This document shows, piece after piece, positions 43,017 through 53,360 of a stretch of DNA of 64,000 nt (position 1 is the stretch's first letter; each line of letters begins with the position of its first letter). Source of the stretch: JANQIV01 sp050117315. GTDB taxonomy: Bacteria; Bacteroidota; Ignavibacteria; Ignavibacteriales; Melioribacteraceae. The stretch spans positions 3,967 to 67,966 of the forward strand of contig JASFMY010000019.1 of NCBI GenBank assembly GCA_050117315.1, given 5' to 3'. The position numbers and the translations under genes are program-made. A model generated the notes under the pieces. The model did not search any database. It had not been told where the DNA came from and saw nothing but the letters and a program-made list of their open reading frames with translations.

Positions 43017-44363
43017 TTACCTGCCAGTTACCTGCAAGTATTTTGTTTTCATTAAGATGTAATTTGTTTTGGCATCAGTCAATCTATCCTCAGCTTCTTG
43101 AAGTATAGCTTGTGCCTCCAACAAATCGGATGTTGTTATTAATCCGTTATCATAACTATCTTGGTTTACTTTCATATTCTCTTCGGCTTGTTCCAATGAT
43201 TCTACGCTTAATGAATATTGTTTGTATGCTTCAGTTAGTTTTTGCCAGCTTCTTTCCATCTGAAGCAGGAGTAACTCAGAGTTATTCTTAAAGTTGTTTT
43301 TGGCAATCTCTTCTTTAATACTTCTTTCCTCCAATTCATGCGCTCCGCTCCACCAATCGGAAATTGGAACTGATACAGTACCAAATGCCATTCCCAAGGT
43401 TTTATCATCTCCGTCATCAAACTTCATGTACATTCCACTAACACCAACAGCAACTTGCGGAAGAAACTCACCGAGTTTCATTTTGGTTTGTATTTCTTCC
43501 GACTTTACGGATAATTCAAGAAGATTGTATTCTGTTCTTTTAACTAATGCTCCTTCATGATCAACGTAAAGTGTTTGAGGCAGTTCGTCTATTTCCAATT
43601 CATTTTCCAAAGCCAGGGATGAATCATAAGGAATTCCCAAATGCTGACAGAAAGCCATTTTAGCCAAGTTAATTCCGTTAGCTAATTTTGATTTGTTTAG
43701 GAGTACTTCGCTTAATCTCACTTTTACTTTTAGGAAATCATTTTTCATTACAAGACCAGAATTATATGCATCACCTACTTGCTTTAATAAACTATTTAGC
43801 ATCTCTTCATACTTTTCAACAGTTTTGAATTTTTCTTCTAGCGAAACTATTTGCCAGTATTGTTCTTCGGTCTTAATAAGAAGATCATCTTTAGTTAATT
43901 TGTTTTTTAATTCAGCAGCTTGCTTTCCAACAGAGGCAAATTTATTACCATTCCATATTCTTCCACCTGTAAACACTGGTTGAATAGCGTTTATAAATCC
44001 AACTGTCCCTTTCTTCATCATACCGACAGTGTTGCCACGCATATAAGCGTATTGTGTAGCTGTACCCAGGTTTGCAGGATTCCCGTCATATACAGGCAAG
44101 TTTTTTTCTTCCGATTCAAGTTCCATAAGAGGATCTTGTGCTTCGAATATCATACCGCCGGCACTAATATTCGGGAAAAAACTAGTGAAAACAGATTTTT
44201 TGATTTGATTTGCTGATTCTACCTCTAGCTTACTGTTTTTAATTTCAGTATTGTTCTGAAGCGTTAGTTGCTTGCTTTCTTCGAGAGTTAAGACTTGCTG
44301 TGCAGATAAATGACTGCAAAGACAAATTAAAAAAGCCAGTATTATATAATTTATTTTTTTCAT
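43017..44363 (-). CDS. TolC-family outer-membrane efflux protein
   Basis: 448 residues with a signal peptide (MKKINYIILAFLICLCSHLSAQ) followed by VLTLEESKQLTLQNNTEIKNSKLEVE, the usual TolC opening. It has two long coiled-coil repeats and SYDNGLITTSDLLEAQAIL in the second. It forms the outer-membrane duct of the tripartite pump with the RND permease and adaptor just upstream (gaps of 4 and 18 bp). Drug or metabolite specificity cannot be read. Confidence 0.92.
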   Translation of the reverse strand: MKKINYIILAFLICLCSHLSAQQVLTLEESKQLTLQNNTEIKNSKLEVESANQIKKSVFTSFFPNISAGGMIFEAQDPLMELESEEKNLPVYDGNPANLGTATQYAYMRGNTVGMMKKGTVGFINAIQPVFTGGRIWNGNKFASVGKQAAELKNKLTKDDLLIKTEEQYWQIVSLEEKFKTVEKYEEMLNSLLKQVGDAYNSGLVMKNDFLKVKVRLSEVLLNKSKLANGINLAKMAFCQHLGIPYDSSLALENELEIDELPQTLYVDHEGALVKRTEYNLLELSVKSEEIQTKMKLGEFLPQVAVGVSGMYMKFDDGDDKTLGMAFGTVSVPISDWWSGAHELEERSIKEEIAKNNFKNNSELLLLQMERSWQKLTEAYKQYSLSVESLEQAEENMKVNQDSYDNGLITTSDLLEAQAILQEAEDRLTDAKTNYILMKTKYLQVTGR

Positions 44364-44367
44364 TCCA

Positions 44368-47300
44368 TTAAACTCTTTTTAACTGTTTTTGATCATTTTT
44401 ATTAAACAAGTAATAAAGAACAGGTAAAACGACAAGTGATAAAACAAGTCCAAAGATCAATCCAAAACATATTACCGAGCCGAGAGGTCCCCATAAATTC
44501 GAACCGCTTAATATCATAGGAATAACACCAACAGCTGCTGCAGCGGCTGTAAGAAATATTGGGCGCATTCTGCGTTTAGCCCCGGCGATAGCAGCCTCTT
44601 CAAGCGACATACCTTTATCAAAACGCAACTCTTCAACATACGATATATATATAATACCGTTTCTAACCACTATTCCCATCAAACCAATAAGACCTATTAA
44701 GGCTGTTACACTAAAAGGATAACCGGTAACAAGAACTCCAAATGATGCACCAAATAGGCTCAAAGGCATTGTTGTCATTATAAGGAAAGCTGTTTTGGAG
44801 CTTCTAAACTGGAAGAGAAGAATGAGGAAAATTATTGCAACAGTTACTGCAAACGAATAATATAACGGAGTTACTGCTTCTTCCTGTTGTTCAACTTCGC
44901 CACCGTAACTTATTGATATTCCCTCGGGGAATTGCATCTCATCAATCATTGAAGCTGACTCAGCTATTATTTTTGATGGGTAATATCCCCTTGCAACATC
45001 AACTGCAACGGTTATTGTACGAACACCGTTTCGTCTTGCAATTTCTCCTTCAGTATAACCCTGTTTAGCATCCGCCAATTGTCTAACTTGGGTAGAAGAA
45101 ACCAAATAAGGTGAAGTAACATATTGGTTCATTACCTCGTTAATATTAGTTTTTTTCCTTTTATCTACTCTTAAATTGACATCAATTGGATAATCATCCT
45201 CCCAAATTGTAGCAACCGGCAATCCTCCTGTTCCAATCATTAAAGAATTATCTAGAATCATCTTTGAATAACCAAGCCGGCTCACTCTATCTTCCTTAAG
45301 ATTAAGCTCAACAACTCTTAAAGGTTCTTCGTAATCATCCCTTACCCATTTTGCTCCCTCAAAACTACGCATCATTTCAGCAATTTCATCTGCTACTCTT
45401 TTTATTGTTGAAATACTATCGCCTGATATTCTAATTTCTACTGGGAAACCAAACTTGGTCATTTCTAGTTGTTTCCATTTAATGTGAGCGTTAGGAATAT
45501 AGTCGGTATATTCTTTTGCATATTCATCAAGTATTTCAAGAGTTGCTTCGCTCGATTCCGTGATGACAAGAAGTTGACCATAATTTTTTTGCGGGAAATG
45601 AGGCGCATATAATGTATTAAATCGTGGGGAGCCTGTACCTACAAAAGCAGCAACTTCTTCAACTCTTTCATCTTTCATAAGCAATTCTTCAACTTGCCTC
45701 ATAACGCTGTCTGTTTGCTCTAAAGAGGAACCGGTAGGCAAATAAACTTCAACTGCAAATTGGTTCCTATCAAAAGCCGGGAAGGATTGCTGTGGTACAA
45801 TAGCTAATAACCCAATACCAATTATAAAAGAAGTTGCTCCTAACAAAACAATCGTCTTTTTCATTGTGAATACTTTTTCAACTAGATTATTATAAAAAGA
45901 CTGAAGTTTTGTAAGAAAACTTTTTTTATCGTTTTCATCTTGCTTTCCTTTAATTCCTGTTTTAATAAAAATGTAGCTCATCATAGGAATCAGAATTACG
46001 GAAACAACAAGAGAAACAATTAAAGCAAAAGTAATAGCGAAAGGCAGTGACTTCACAAAATCGGCTGCCATACCTGTCATAAATAAGACCATAGGAAGAA
46101 AGGAGAAAATGAGAATTAACGTAGCCGAAAATACCGATCCAAAGAGATCGTAAACACATTGTGAAGCTGCATCATATGGAGATATGTCATTATCTAATTT
46201 TTCAACATAATTATCTATTATAACAATAGCGTTATCTACTACCATGCCCAGAACTACAATTAACCCGGCAAGAGAAACTGTTTCAAGCGCAATTCCTGCA
46301 GCCCATAAAAATCCGAGAGTAATTAATATAGAAATTGGAATTGCGGAAGCTGCAACAACTGCTACTTTTCTGGGTAATAAAATTATTGTTACTAAAATTA
46401 CTGCTACAATTGCTATTCCGAACTCTTTAAGAAAGTTAAAAATAGCAGTAGAAATAAAATGAGGCATATCCGATATAATTGCTACATTTACATCAGACGG
46501 AACTTCACTTTTAAATTTATCTATTGCTTCTTTTACTTCACTTCCGTATTGAACTATGTTATGTTCGGGAAGCATTTCAAGAGATACAACCAAACATTTT
46601 TTACCGTTAACTCTTATGTATGAATCCGGTTCTTCGTACTCTCTTACAACTTTTGCAACATCTTTAACTCTAACAACATTACCGTTTTGGTCGGAATAAA
46701 TAATCTGGTTCGCAATATCATTTTCAGTTTTATAATTAGATGGTATATGTATAGGACTGATAGTGTTGCCGTCATCTATTTCTCCGGCATAGTTAATTGT
46801 TCCTTGCGGTTGTATAGCTCCAAGTAATGTGAGTGGTTTAATTCCATAGTGCGTAAGCTTAGCATCATCCATATAAATATTTATTTCCTCTTTTTGTAAA
46901 CCGTAATGCTTTACTCTTGAGGTTGATGGAATCTTACGCACATCGTCTTCAAATTTTTCAATGTAGTCTTCAAGTTCTTTATATGTTTTTGTTTCCGATT
47001 CAACTGTAAGAAGCATAGCCGAGGTATTACCAAAATCATCATTTGCAGTTAACGACATAACACCTGAAGGAAGTTCTCTTTTTAATTCATTTAAACCATG
47101 CCTTATCTTTGTCCAAAATATTTTGGGTTCATTAACACTCGTCTGGACTTCTACAAATATTATCATCAAGTTTTCTTTAGAAATCGAGTGAGTCTTTTCT
47201 TTATCTACCTCTTCGTATTCAAATAAATAACTTTCAACTTTTTTTGTTAATTGTTCTTCCACTTCAGAAGAAGATGCACCGGGATAAACCCCTATAATTA

Positions 47301-47448
47301 AACCTTGTCTTACTTCAAACTCGGGAAATTCATCGCGCGGCATCTGGATTAAAGCTATAACACCAACTGCTATAAGAATAACTGTTATAACTAAAATAAA
47401 TTGTTTATGACTAAGTATATGATCAAGCAATGTTTTTTTTGTTTTCAT
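44368..47448 (-). CDS. RND efflux permease (AcrB/HAE-type)
   Basis: 1026 residues, twelve membrane helices with two large periplasmic loops after helices 1 and 7. Segments typical of the family: IPMRDEFPEFE-like start after helix 1 (QMPRDEFPEFEVRQGLI), GMVVDNAIVIIDNYVEKL in helix 4, and GLMGIVVRNGIIYISYVEEL in helix 10. The proton-relay Asp in VVDNA is present. It exports substrates with the adaptor and TolC protein of the same operon. Confidence 0.93.
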   Translation of the reverse strand: MKTKKTLLDHILSHKQFILVITVILIAVGVIALIQMPRDEFPEFEVRQGLIIGVYPGASSSEVEEQLTKKVESYLFEYEEVDKEKTHSISKENLMIIFVEVQTSVNEPKIFWTKIRHGLNELKRELPSGVMSLTANDDFGNTSAMLLTVESETKTYKELEDYIEKFEDDVRKIPSTSRVKHYGLQKEEINIYMDDAKLTHYGIKPLTLLGAIQPQGTINYAGEIDDGNTISPIHIPSNYKTENDIANQIIYSDQNGNVVRVKDVAKVVREYEEPDSYIRVNGKKCLVVSLEMLPEHNIVQYGSEVKEAIDKFKSEVPSDVNVAIISDMPHFISTAIFNFLKEFGIAIVAVILVTIILLPRKVAVVAASAIPISILITLGFLWAAGIALETVSLAGLIVVLGMVVDNAIVIIDNYVEKLDNDISPYDAASQCVYDLFGSVFSATLILIFSFLPMVLFMTGMAADFVKSLPFAITFALIVSLVVSVILIPMMSYIFIKTGIKGKQDENDKKSFLTKLQSFYNNLVEKVFTMKKTIVLLGATSFIIGIGLLAIVPQQSFPAFDRNQFAVEVYLPTGSSLEQTDSVMRQVEELLMKDERVEEVAAFVGTGSPRFNTLYAPHFPQKNYGQLLVITESSEATLEILDEYAKEYTDYIPNAHIKWKQLEMTKFGFPVEIRISGDSISTIKRVADEIAEMMRSFEGAKWVRDDYEEPLRVVELNLKEDRVSRLGYSKMILDNSLMIGTGGLPVATIWEDDYPIDVNLRVDKRKKTNINEVMNQYVTSPYLVSSTQVRQLADAKQGYTEGEIARRNGVRTITVAVDVARGYYPSKIIAESASMIDEMQFPEGISISYGGEVEQQEEAVTPLYYSFAVTVAIIFLILLFQFRSSKTAFLIMTTMPLSLFGASFGVLVTGYPFSVTALIGLIGLMGIVVRNGIIYISYVEELRFDKGMSLEEAAIAGAKRRMRPIFLTAAAAAVGVIPMILSGSNLWGPLGSVICFGLIFGLVLSLVVLPVLYYLFNKNDQKQLKRV

Positions 47449-47466
47449 GTTTTCTTTTACCTGCCA

Positions 47467-48510
47467 TTATCTTTTTACAATACGTACTTTGGAATTATCA
47501 ACCAACTTCTGTTGACCGGCTTCTACAACTAAATCATCTTCTTTGATATCTCCTTTAATTACGATACCATCAGTTAATAGTTTACCGGTAGTTACGTATT
47601 TTCTTACAGCTCGATCATTTTCTATTGTATAAATAAAATTCTGTCCTTTTTCATTAACTAATACCGATCTACTCGGTACATATAAATCACCTATCTCACT
47701 TGGTTTTATCAGATTTATTTCACATAGCATTCCTGGTTTAATCATTTGTTCCGGATTTGGAATACCCACTTTTATTTTATAAGTATGCGCAATAGGATCT
47801 GCAACCACTCCAATCTCCTCAACTGTACCCTCAAATTGTGCATCTTTTAGTGCAGGAATTTTAATATTTGCTTCATCTCCTTTTTCTATAAACGAAATTT
47901 CGCTTTCGGAAACTGAGACTTTCGCAAGTACTTTTTCAATCTGAACAATTGTTATTGAAACAACGTTTGGAAGTGCACTCATACCGGGTTCAATTGATCT
48001 ATTTCCGACTAATCCATTTACAGGCGAATATAGTTTACAATCATCCAAACTTTTTTTTGCAATATCTGCGGCTGCTTTTGCCTGCTGCAAGCCTGATTGA
48101 ACCTCCACGAATTTAATTTCTGCTAAATTGCCGTTATCGTACATTGGCTTCATTCTATTATATGCATCTTCAGCTTGTTTTAATGTTGCAGCAGCCATTT
48201 CATAAGAATTTCTGAAGGTTTCTTCATTTAGCACAGCTAATAACTGTCCTTTTTTTACATAGTCACCTTCAGATACATATACTTTTGCAACAGTTCCTAT
48301 ACTAGAAAAACTAAGTGGATAAGAATCGGATTCTTCGATTGTTCCACTATATGCAATAGCTTCATTGCCACTTGTTTGTTTTACTTTTACAACTTCCACA
48401 CCTACTGTAGAATTCTGTAAATTTTCTTCACTACTATTTTTCGAACAACTTTGTAAAAGGAGTATTGAAGTAGTAATTGCCATTATGAGAAAAATCTTCT
48501 TACTTTTCAT
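47467..48510 (-). CDS. RND periplasmic adaptor lipoprotein
   Basis: 347 residues; lipoprotein signal ending LLLQSC. The membrane-fusion protein order is clear: barrel-sandwich half GTVAKVYVSEGDYVKKGQLLAVL, helical hairpin, second half LYSPVNGLVGNRSIEPGMSA, then beta-barrel and membrane-proximal domains (VPSRSVLVNEKGQNFIYTI). It links the permease to TolC. First structural gene of the pump operon, 62 bp downstream of the TetR gene stop. Confidence 0.93.
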   Translation of the reverse strand: MKSKKIFLIMAITTSILLLQSCSKNSSEENLQNSTVGVEVVKVKQTSGNEAIAYSGTIEESDSYPLSFSSIGTVAKVYVSEGDYVKKGQLLAVLNEETFRNSYEMAAATLKQAEDAYNRMKPMYDNGNLAEIKFVEVQSGLQQAKAAADIAKKSLDDCKLYSPVNGLVGNRSIEPGMSALPNVVSITIVQIEKVLAKVSVSESEISFIEKGDEANIKIPALKDAQFEGTVEEIGVVADPIAHTYKIKVGIPNPEQMIKPGMLCEINLIKPSEIGDLYVPSRSVLVNEKGQNFIYTIENDRAVRKYVTTGKLLTDGIVIKGDIKEDDLVVEAGQQKLVDNSKVRIVKR

Positions 48511-48571
48511 AAGACCTCTATTAGATTTTTAGACTAAATATGTTTTTAGGTCGAATTCTATTTAAAAATTT

Positions 48572-49153
48572 TTACATTCCTTCGGAAATCATTCTTGTAA
48601 CGATATCAATTTTTTCATTATCCTCATTATCAAAAAAAAGATACAGTTGAAGGCCTCGTGCAATTGCAACTGTTACATTTGCAGCCTTTTGGATATTATT
48701 TTTATTTAAAAAATGAAATTCGCCCGTATTAAATCCCAGTGTTAATATTTCCTCTATTACCGACTCTTCTTTTTCATTCATTTCATTGATAAGTTGCTCC
48801 ATAATTTTTTTGTTTCCCTTTATTTCACCGTTTAATAATGGGAAGATACTCACGGATTTTTTCATCTCGATCAGTAATGTAGCAATATATTTCTTTAATT
48901 TAGCTCTTGCCGAACTTATCTGATCAATAGATGCCTTTGCCTTATTTATAATTAGATTTAATTCACTTATCGCGAATTCTTTAAAAAGTTCATCTTTACT
49001 TTTATAATAATAATAAAGAGTACTCTTGCCTTTTCCGGCTTCGTGAGCAATATCCTCCATCGTGGTTTTATTTAAGCCCCATTTTTGAAATACCCGTTTT
49101 GCGGCTTCCATAATAGCAATTTTCACTTCTTCATCTTTATTTATTGTTGTCAT
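48572..49153 (-). CDS. TetR-family regulator of the RND pump
   Basis: 193 residues. Helix-turn-helix in residues about 10-56: AKRVFQKWGLNKTTMEDIAHEAGKGKSTLYYYYKSKDELF (ends given). The C-terminal helical domain is the ligand and dimer part. It is transcribed just ahead of the pump genes in the same direction and has a palindrome (49155-49185) directly upstream, so it probably represses itself and the pump. Confidence 0.9.
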   Translation of the reverse strand: MTTINKDEEVKIAIMEAAKRVFQKWGLNKTTMEDIAHEAGKGKSTLYYYYKSKDELFKEFAISELNLIINKAKASIDQISSARAKLKKYIATLLIEMKKSVSIFPLLNGEIKGNKKIMEQLINEMNEKEESVIEEILTLGFNTGEFHFLNKNNIQKAANVTVAIARGLQLYLFFDNEDNEKIDIVTRMISEGM

Positions 49154-49154
49154 A

Positions 49155-49185
49155 TTTTCGACTATTTTCGTTTTCGAGTCGAAAA
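49155..49185. promoter_or_regulatory. Candidate operator of the pump TetR
   Basis: TTTTCGACT (49155-49163) and AGTCGAAAA (49177-49185) are perfect inverted repeats; the right part is also a self-contained palindrome TTTTCGA-G-TCGAAAA (49171-49185). It begins two bases upstream of the TetR start codon. Confidence 0.65.
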
Positions 49186-49369
49186 CTAATAAAATTATAT
49201 TCTAATTCAAACATTTTTTTAAATTATGACACAACAGCATGTCAAAAATCTTGATTCAGTTTCTTTTGCAAGATATTTATTTCCTTAGTCCTAATTTTAA
49301 CTAATTACCTATTTTATACTCTATTGCATATTCTGGGATTAAAAAACTTGCGATTTAGTTTGGAAAAAC

Positions 49370-49410
49370 ATATGTTATATAATCTAACAATAATAGATTA
49401 TATAACATAT
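49370..49410. promoter_or_regulatory. Perfect 17-bp inverted repeat before the second TetR gene
   Basis: ATATGTTATATAATCTA (49370-49386) and TAGATTATATAACATAT (49394-49410) match over all 17 positions with a seven-base spacer, ending eight bases before the GTG start at 49418. It could be the operator of this TetR, or a hairpin hiding the ribosome site. Confidence 0.7.
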
Positions 49411-49417
49411 AGATAAA

Positions 49418-49996
49418 GTGAGTCATTTAGAAAGAAGACAACGGGAAAAAGAAGAACTTAAAGAGAAAATGATGGATGCGGCGATTCAAATTGCGGCTGA
49501 AGAAGACTGGCAGGCTTTGACTATAAGAAAAATAGCAGAAAAAATAGAATATACTCCGCCAATAGTTTATGAATACTTTAAAAATAAAGATGATTTAATA
49601 AGAGAACTTATCTACAAAGGATTCAGGCTGTTAAAAATAGAATTTGATAAAGCTCGTGAAAATAGTTCAGACACAAAATCTTTCTTACATAAATTGTCTA
49701 TAGCACATTGGGACTTCGCATCGGAAAATACTGTACTATATAGATTAATGTTCAGCCCCGAAAGACCTACCCCTAGCGAAGAAATGTTATTTAACTTCAA
49801 AATGCTTCATGAAACATTCTCGGAGTTAGCCGGTAACGACGAAGATAAAGAAATTGAACTTACATCTTATTGGGCATCTTTAACACGAGGAGCTATTTTC
49901 GGATTACTTATCATGCCTCCTCCCCCTCACATAAAAGACAAAAACTTGCGTGATCTTTATGTTAAAATTATTGATCGGTTTATAGGTAGCATATAG
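49418..49996 (+). CDS. TetR/AcrR-family regulator, GTG start
   Basis: 192 residues, GTG start, no clear Shine-Dalgarno sequence. The helix-turn-helix lies at about 17-62 (AIQIAAEEDWQALTIRKIAEKIEYTPPIVYEYFKNKDDLI, ends given). The C-terminal part (HWDFASENTVLYRLMFSPERP) fits the TetR_C_13/25-like ligand domain. It is followed after 194 bp by a MATE transporter in the same direction, its probable target. Confidence 0.88.
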   Translation: MSHLERRQREKEELKEKMMDAAIQIAAEEDWQALTIRKIAEKIEYTPPIVYEYFKNKDDLIRELIYKGFRLLKIEFDKARENSSDTKSFLHKLSIAHWDFASENTVLYRLMFSPERPTPSEEMLFNFKMLHETFSELAGNDEDKEIELTSYWASLTRGAIFGLLIMPPPPHIKDKNLRDLYVKIIDRFIGSI

Positions 49997-50190
49997 GAAA
50001 ATTTTTCGCCTAAAAATCTAACTAACTAAAATATAACAACAAACGTAAAAAATAGAAAAACTATATAGGAAATATTATTATTTTAATTGTGCTTTGAAAC
50101 TCAGTAGGTCAACTGCTTACAAAAAGTGCCTCAGCTTCAATCTAATTGTTTCAATTACTCTAACTGAATCCTAACTTTAAAACACGAGAA

Positions 50191-51552
50191 ATGAAAAATA
50201 AAATACCGCTTGATGAAAATAATATAAATAAACTATTACTAAAACTTTCAATGCCTGCAATTATCGGGATGCTGGTTATGTCTTTATACAATGTTGTTGA
50301 TACGATTTTTGTAGGTCAAGGCGTAGGAACAAACGGCATCGGAGGAGTTGCAATTGTATTCCCGCTGCAGATGATAGCCGGCGCTATTGGATTAATGCTG
50401 GGTGTCGGCGGGGCTTCACTTCTTTCGCGCAGCCTGGGTGAAAACAATATTGATAAAGCAAACAAAACCCTTGGTAATGTACTTTCCAGTACCATTATTA
50501 TCAATCTTGTTTTGACGGTGATTGGTTACATTTTTGTTGATGAATTACTTTTACTTTTTGGAGTTACAGATAAACTATTACCTTATGCAAAAGGCTATTT
50601 GTTAATTATTCTTGCCGGTCTTACATTCCAAAGTTTGTCTATGGCGCTAAACAATTTGGTTAGGGCCGAAGGTCACGCTCAAGCCGCTATGCTAACAATG
50701 GTAATACCTGCCGTTGTTAATATCATTCTGGATGCCGTTTTTATTTTCGGTTTTAATACGGGAGTAAAAGGAGCCGCATTTGCAACTATAATTTCTCAAG
50801 TTATAGGCACTATTCTCCTTATCACATTTTATCTTTCGGAAAGGAGTGAACTTAAAATACAATTTAATAAACCGGAGTTAGACTTAAATATTTTTAAGGA
50901 AATCTTCCTCATCGGTATATCGGTTTTTATTCAGCATACTGCAATGAGTTTACTTGTAGTATTAATAAACAGAAAATTAGGCGAATATGGCGGAAATATT
51001 TACATTGCTGTTTACGGTGTTGTAATAAAACTAGTTATGCTTCTTTTTACTCCGATTATTGGAATAGCACAAGGTTTGCAGCCTATTGTCGGCTTTAATT
51101 ATGGTTCGGGCAATTTAACTAAAATGAAAAAATCGCTTAAGCTTGCCACAATATATTCTACCATATTTGCACTTTTGGGAACTGCGGTAGTTTTATTATT
51201 TCCTGCAATAATTATTAGAATTTTTTCCGATGACCCGGAACTAATTTCAAAAAGTAAATATGCATTGAAGTTTTTGCTTCTTGCGTTTCCAACAGTTGGA
51301 TTTCAGGTTATGGGAACTACGCTTTTCCAGGCAACGGGTAAAGCTTATCAAACATTCTTACTTTCCATATCAAGACAAATATTATTTCTTATACCGTTAA
51401 TTATGCTGCTTCCAAATTTTTTCCAACTTACAGGTGTCTGGATTTCCTTCCCTATTGCAGATATAATGGCTGCAATGTTAACCTTCTTAATGATAATTAA
51501 GTATAAACACTATTTTAAAGCATCAGCCATTAGGTTAAAAACGAAAAGATAA
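50191..51552 (+). CDS. MATE-family multidrug/cation efflux transporter
   Basis: 453 residues, twelve membrane helices, the normal MATE length. Seen: LLLKLSMPAIIGMLVMSLYNVVDTIFVGQGVG, LGVGGASLLSRSLGENN, the half-repeat GIAQGLQPIVGFNYGSGN. The subgroup resembles MepA-like Na+- or H+-coupled exporters. It has no partner gene and follows the TetR regulator that has the strong palindrome. Confidence 0.92.
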   Translation: MKNKIPLDENNINKLLLKLSMPAIIGMLVMSLYNVVDTIFVGQGVGTNGIGGVAIVFPLQMIAGAIGLMLGVGGASLLSRSLGENNIDKANKTLGNVLSSTIIINLVLTVIGYIFVDELLLLFGVTDKLLPYAKGYLLIILAGLTFQSLSMALNNLVRAEGHAQAAMLTMVIPAVVNIILDAVFIFGFNTGVKGAAFATIISQVIGTILLITFYLSERSELKIQFNKPELDLNIFKEIFLIGISVFIQHTAMSLLVVLINRKLGEYGGNIYIAVYGVVIKLVMLLFTPIIGIAQGLQPIVGFNYGSGNLTKMKKSLKLATIYSTIFALLGTAVVLLFPAIIIRIFSDDPELISKSKYALKFLLLAFPTVGFQVMGTTLFQATGKAYQTFLLSISRQILFLIPLIMLLPNFFQLTGVWISFPIADIMAAMLTFLMIIKYKHYFKASAIRLKTKR

Positions 51553-51575
51553 AAATATGGGCCTGGTGTTATTTT

Positions 51576-53027
51576 TTATTTTATAACAAGCATCTTCGGA
51601 ATAGTAAAATAAAAAGTTGATCCTTCCCCTTTCTTAGATTCGGCCCAGATTTTTCCGTTATGAAATTCTATTATCCTTTTAACAATTGCTAAACCAATAC
51701 CTGTGCCTTCATATCTTCTATCCGTCGTAGCACGTTGAAATGTATTAAAAATTTTGTCAAGATATTCTGCTTCAATACCGATTCCGTTATCTTTAACATA
51801 AAAGTAATACTCGTTTTTAATTTTTTTGTTTTTTATTGTACCTATTTCAATTGTAGGTTCCGGTTTATCGTTATACTTAATCGCATTGGAAATAAGATTC
51901 TCCCATACTTCGGGAAATCTTACCGAATCACATATAAATGAAGGTAAATTTTTCTGAATGGTAAGCTTTACATTCTGTTTCTTGATCGTAAAATCCAAAT
52001 CTTTTTGAATTCTTTCAAGCATTAATGACATTGATTGAGGTTCTTTGTCAAATTCAATTTTGCCAGCTTTAGCAAATTCCAGCAGGTCGGTTATTAAAGC
52101 CGACATATTTTCTCCCGATGAAAGAATATTTTTTAATAATATTTTTTCATCTTCATCTAATTTATCTTCAAGGTTATCTAAAAGGAATTGTGCCGAGCCC
52201 ATTATTGATGTTAATGGAGATTTCAAATCGTGAGCTGCAATGTTTGAAAAATTTTCCAATTCTTCATACCGTTTTCGAATTTCTTCCGCCATAGCATTAA
52301 AAGCTTTAATTAACAATCCAATTTCATCTTTACTTTCAGCCTTAAAATTTACATCAAAATCACGTGCTGCTATACGCTGCGCAATAGCTACTAATTTAAG
52401 TATTGGTTTGGATATATAATTCAATGTAAATATTACTACCAAAATTGATATAATAACTGCAATTGATATTATTACTGTAATTAATAGAAATGCTTCTTTG
52501 CTTTCTTTGAATACTTTTTCATTTTCAGCTTTAGCATTAGATTGAATTTGTTTTAAAAGTTCCTCTATAGGCGGGTTTATTTTCGGGCCAAATTTTAACA
52601 CTGCTTCTTCAATTAATTCTACAGTCTTGACGCTACCATTTTTCTTATTTAATGACAAAATCTCCGATATTTCCAATACATTACTATCAATTACCGTTTC
52701 TATTTCTATCAATTTTTTCTTTGCATTGGCTTCGGTTACCTGGTCTTTAAGTATTTCTATCTCCTTTTTAATCTTTTGTTTAATTTCTTTGTGACCTTTG
52801 TAATACATTTCATCGCCGGTAACAGCATAATCCTTAACCGACATAAACAGCATCCCAATTTCCCCTTTTAATTTCACTAGTCTTTCACTTTTTTTATTTT
52901 CTTGAACCAGCATCATTGTATTGTTTTGTGTTTTGTTCATTTCTACAATTGTTATAATACCTATACCAACCATAAGTGATATTATTATTAGGAAAGTAGC
53001 AGCAGTTCTTTTCGTAATTGTATACAT
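51576..53027 (-). CDS. Orphan sensor histidine kinase (HAMP, HisKA, HATPase)
   Basis: 483 residues. Two membrane helices (about 9-29 and 180-203) enclose a helical periplasmic sensor of the CHASE3/4-helix-bundle kind. HAMP follows to about 255, then HisKA with His266 in SNIAAHDLKSPLT, and the ATPase with N-box ENLISNAIKYND, G1 DNGIGIEAEYL and G2 GTGIGLAIVKRI. All are intact. No response regulator is beside it, so its partner lies elsewhere. Confidence 0.92.
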   Translation of the reverse strand: MYTITKRTAATFLIIISLMVGIGIITIVEMNKTQNNTMMLVQENKKSERLVKLKGEIGMLFMSVKDYAVTGDEMYYKGHKEIKQKIKKEIEILKDQVTEANAKKKLIEIETVIDSNVLEISEILSLNKKNGSVKTVELIEEAVLKFGPKINPPIEELLKQIQSNAKAENEKVFKESKEAFLLITVIISIAVIISILVVIFTLNYISKPILKLVAIAQRIAARDFDVNFKAESKDEIGLLIKAFNAMAEEIRKRYEELENFSNIAAHDLKSPLTSIMGSAQFLLDNLEDKLDEDEKILLKNILSSGENMSALITDLLEFAKAGKIEFDKEPQSMSLMLERIQKDLDFTIKKQNVKLTIQKNLPSFICDSVRFPEVWENLISNAIKYNDKPEPTIEIGTIKNKKIKNEYYFYVKDNGIGIEAEYLDKIFNTFQRATTDRRYEGTGIGLAIVKRIIEFHNGKIWAESKKGEGSTFYFTIPKMLVIK

Positions 53028-53360
53028 CGTTTAAATCCTTTTATTAACACATTTATCCGGTTATTTTATTTAGATATTTCCAGTATTGAGAAATACTACG
53101 AACTGTTTCAAATTTGATGTGCACTTAACGGTAAAAAAGGGGAAAAGGCGATTTATATTTGTACGTAATATTTTTACAAAACTAAAAATTCTAATTTCAT
53201 CATAATTATCGTATAATCATCAAAAGAATTAAGTATTGTGTGGTAAAAATCATCAACAATTATTTATTTCATTTTGAATTCTGAATTGTTATTTTTGATC
53301 ATTCACTTACAACTGTCTGTTAATTATATTTTCTAAAATTTAATGACTTAAAACTGGAGT
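53028..53360. other. Divergent promoter region, no gene
   Basis: This 333-bp gap lies between the divergent kinase and OmpA-lectin genes. TATATTTG at 53154-53161 matches the Bacteroidota -7 consensus TAnnTTTG, but no clear -33 TTG partner is at the right distance. No RNA or repeat recognised. Confidence 0.4.

Noticed and set aside
44835..45068. Plus-strand frame opposite the RND permease
   Set aside because: Antisense shadow; the permease frame is intact and strongly conserved.
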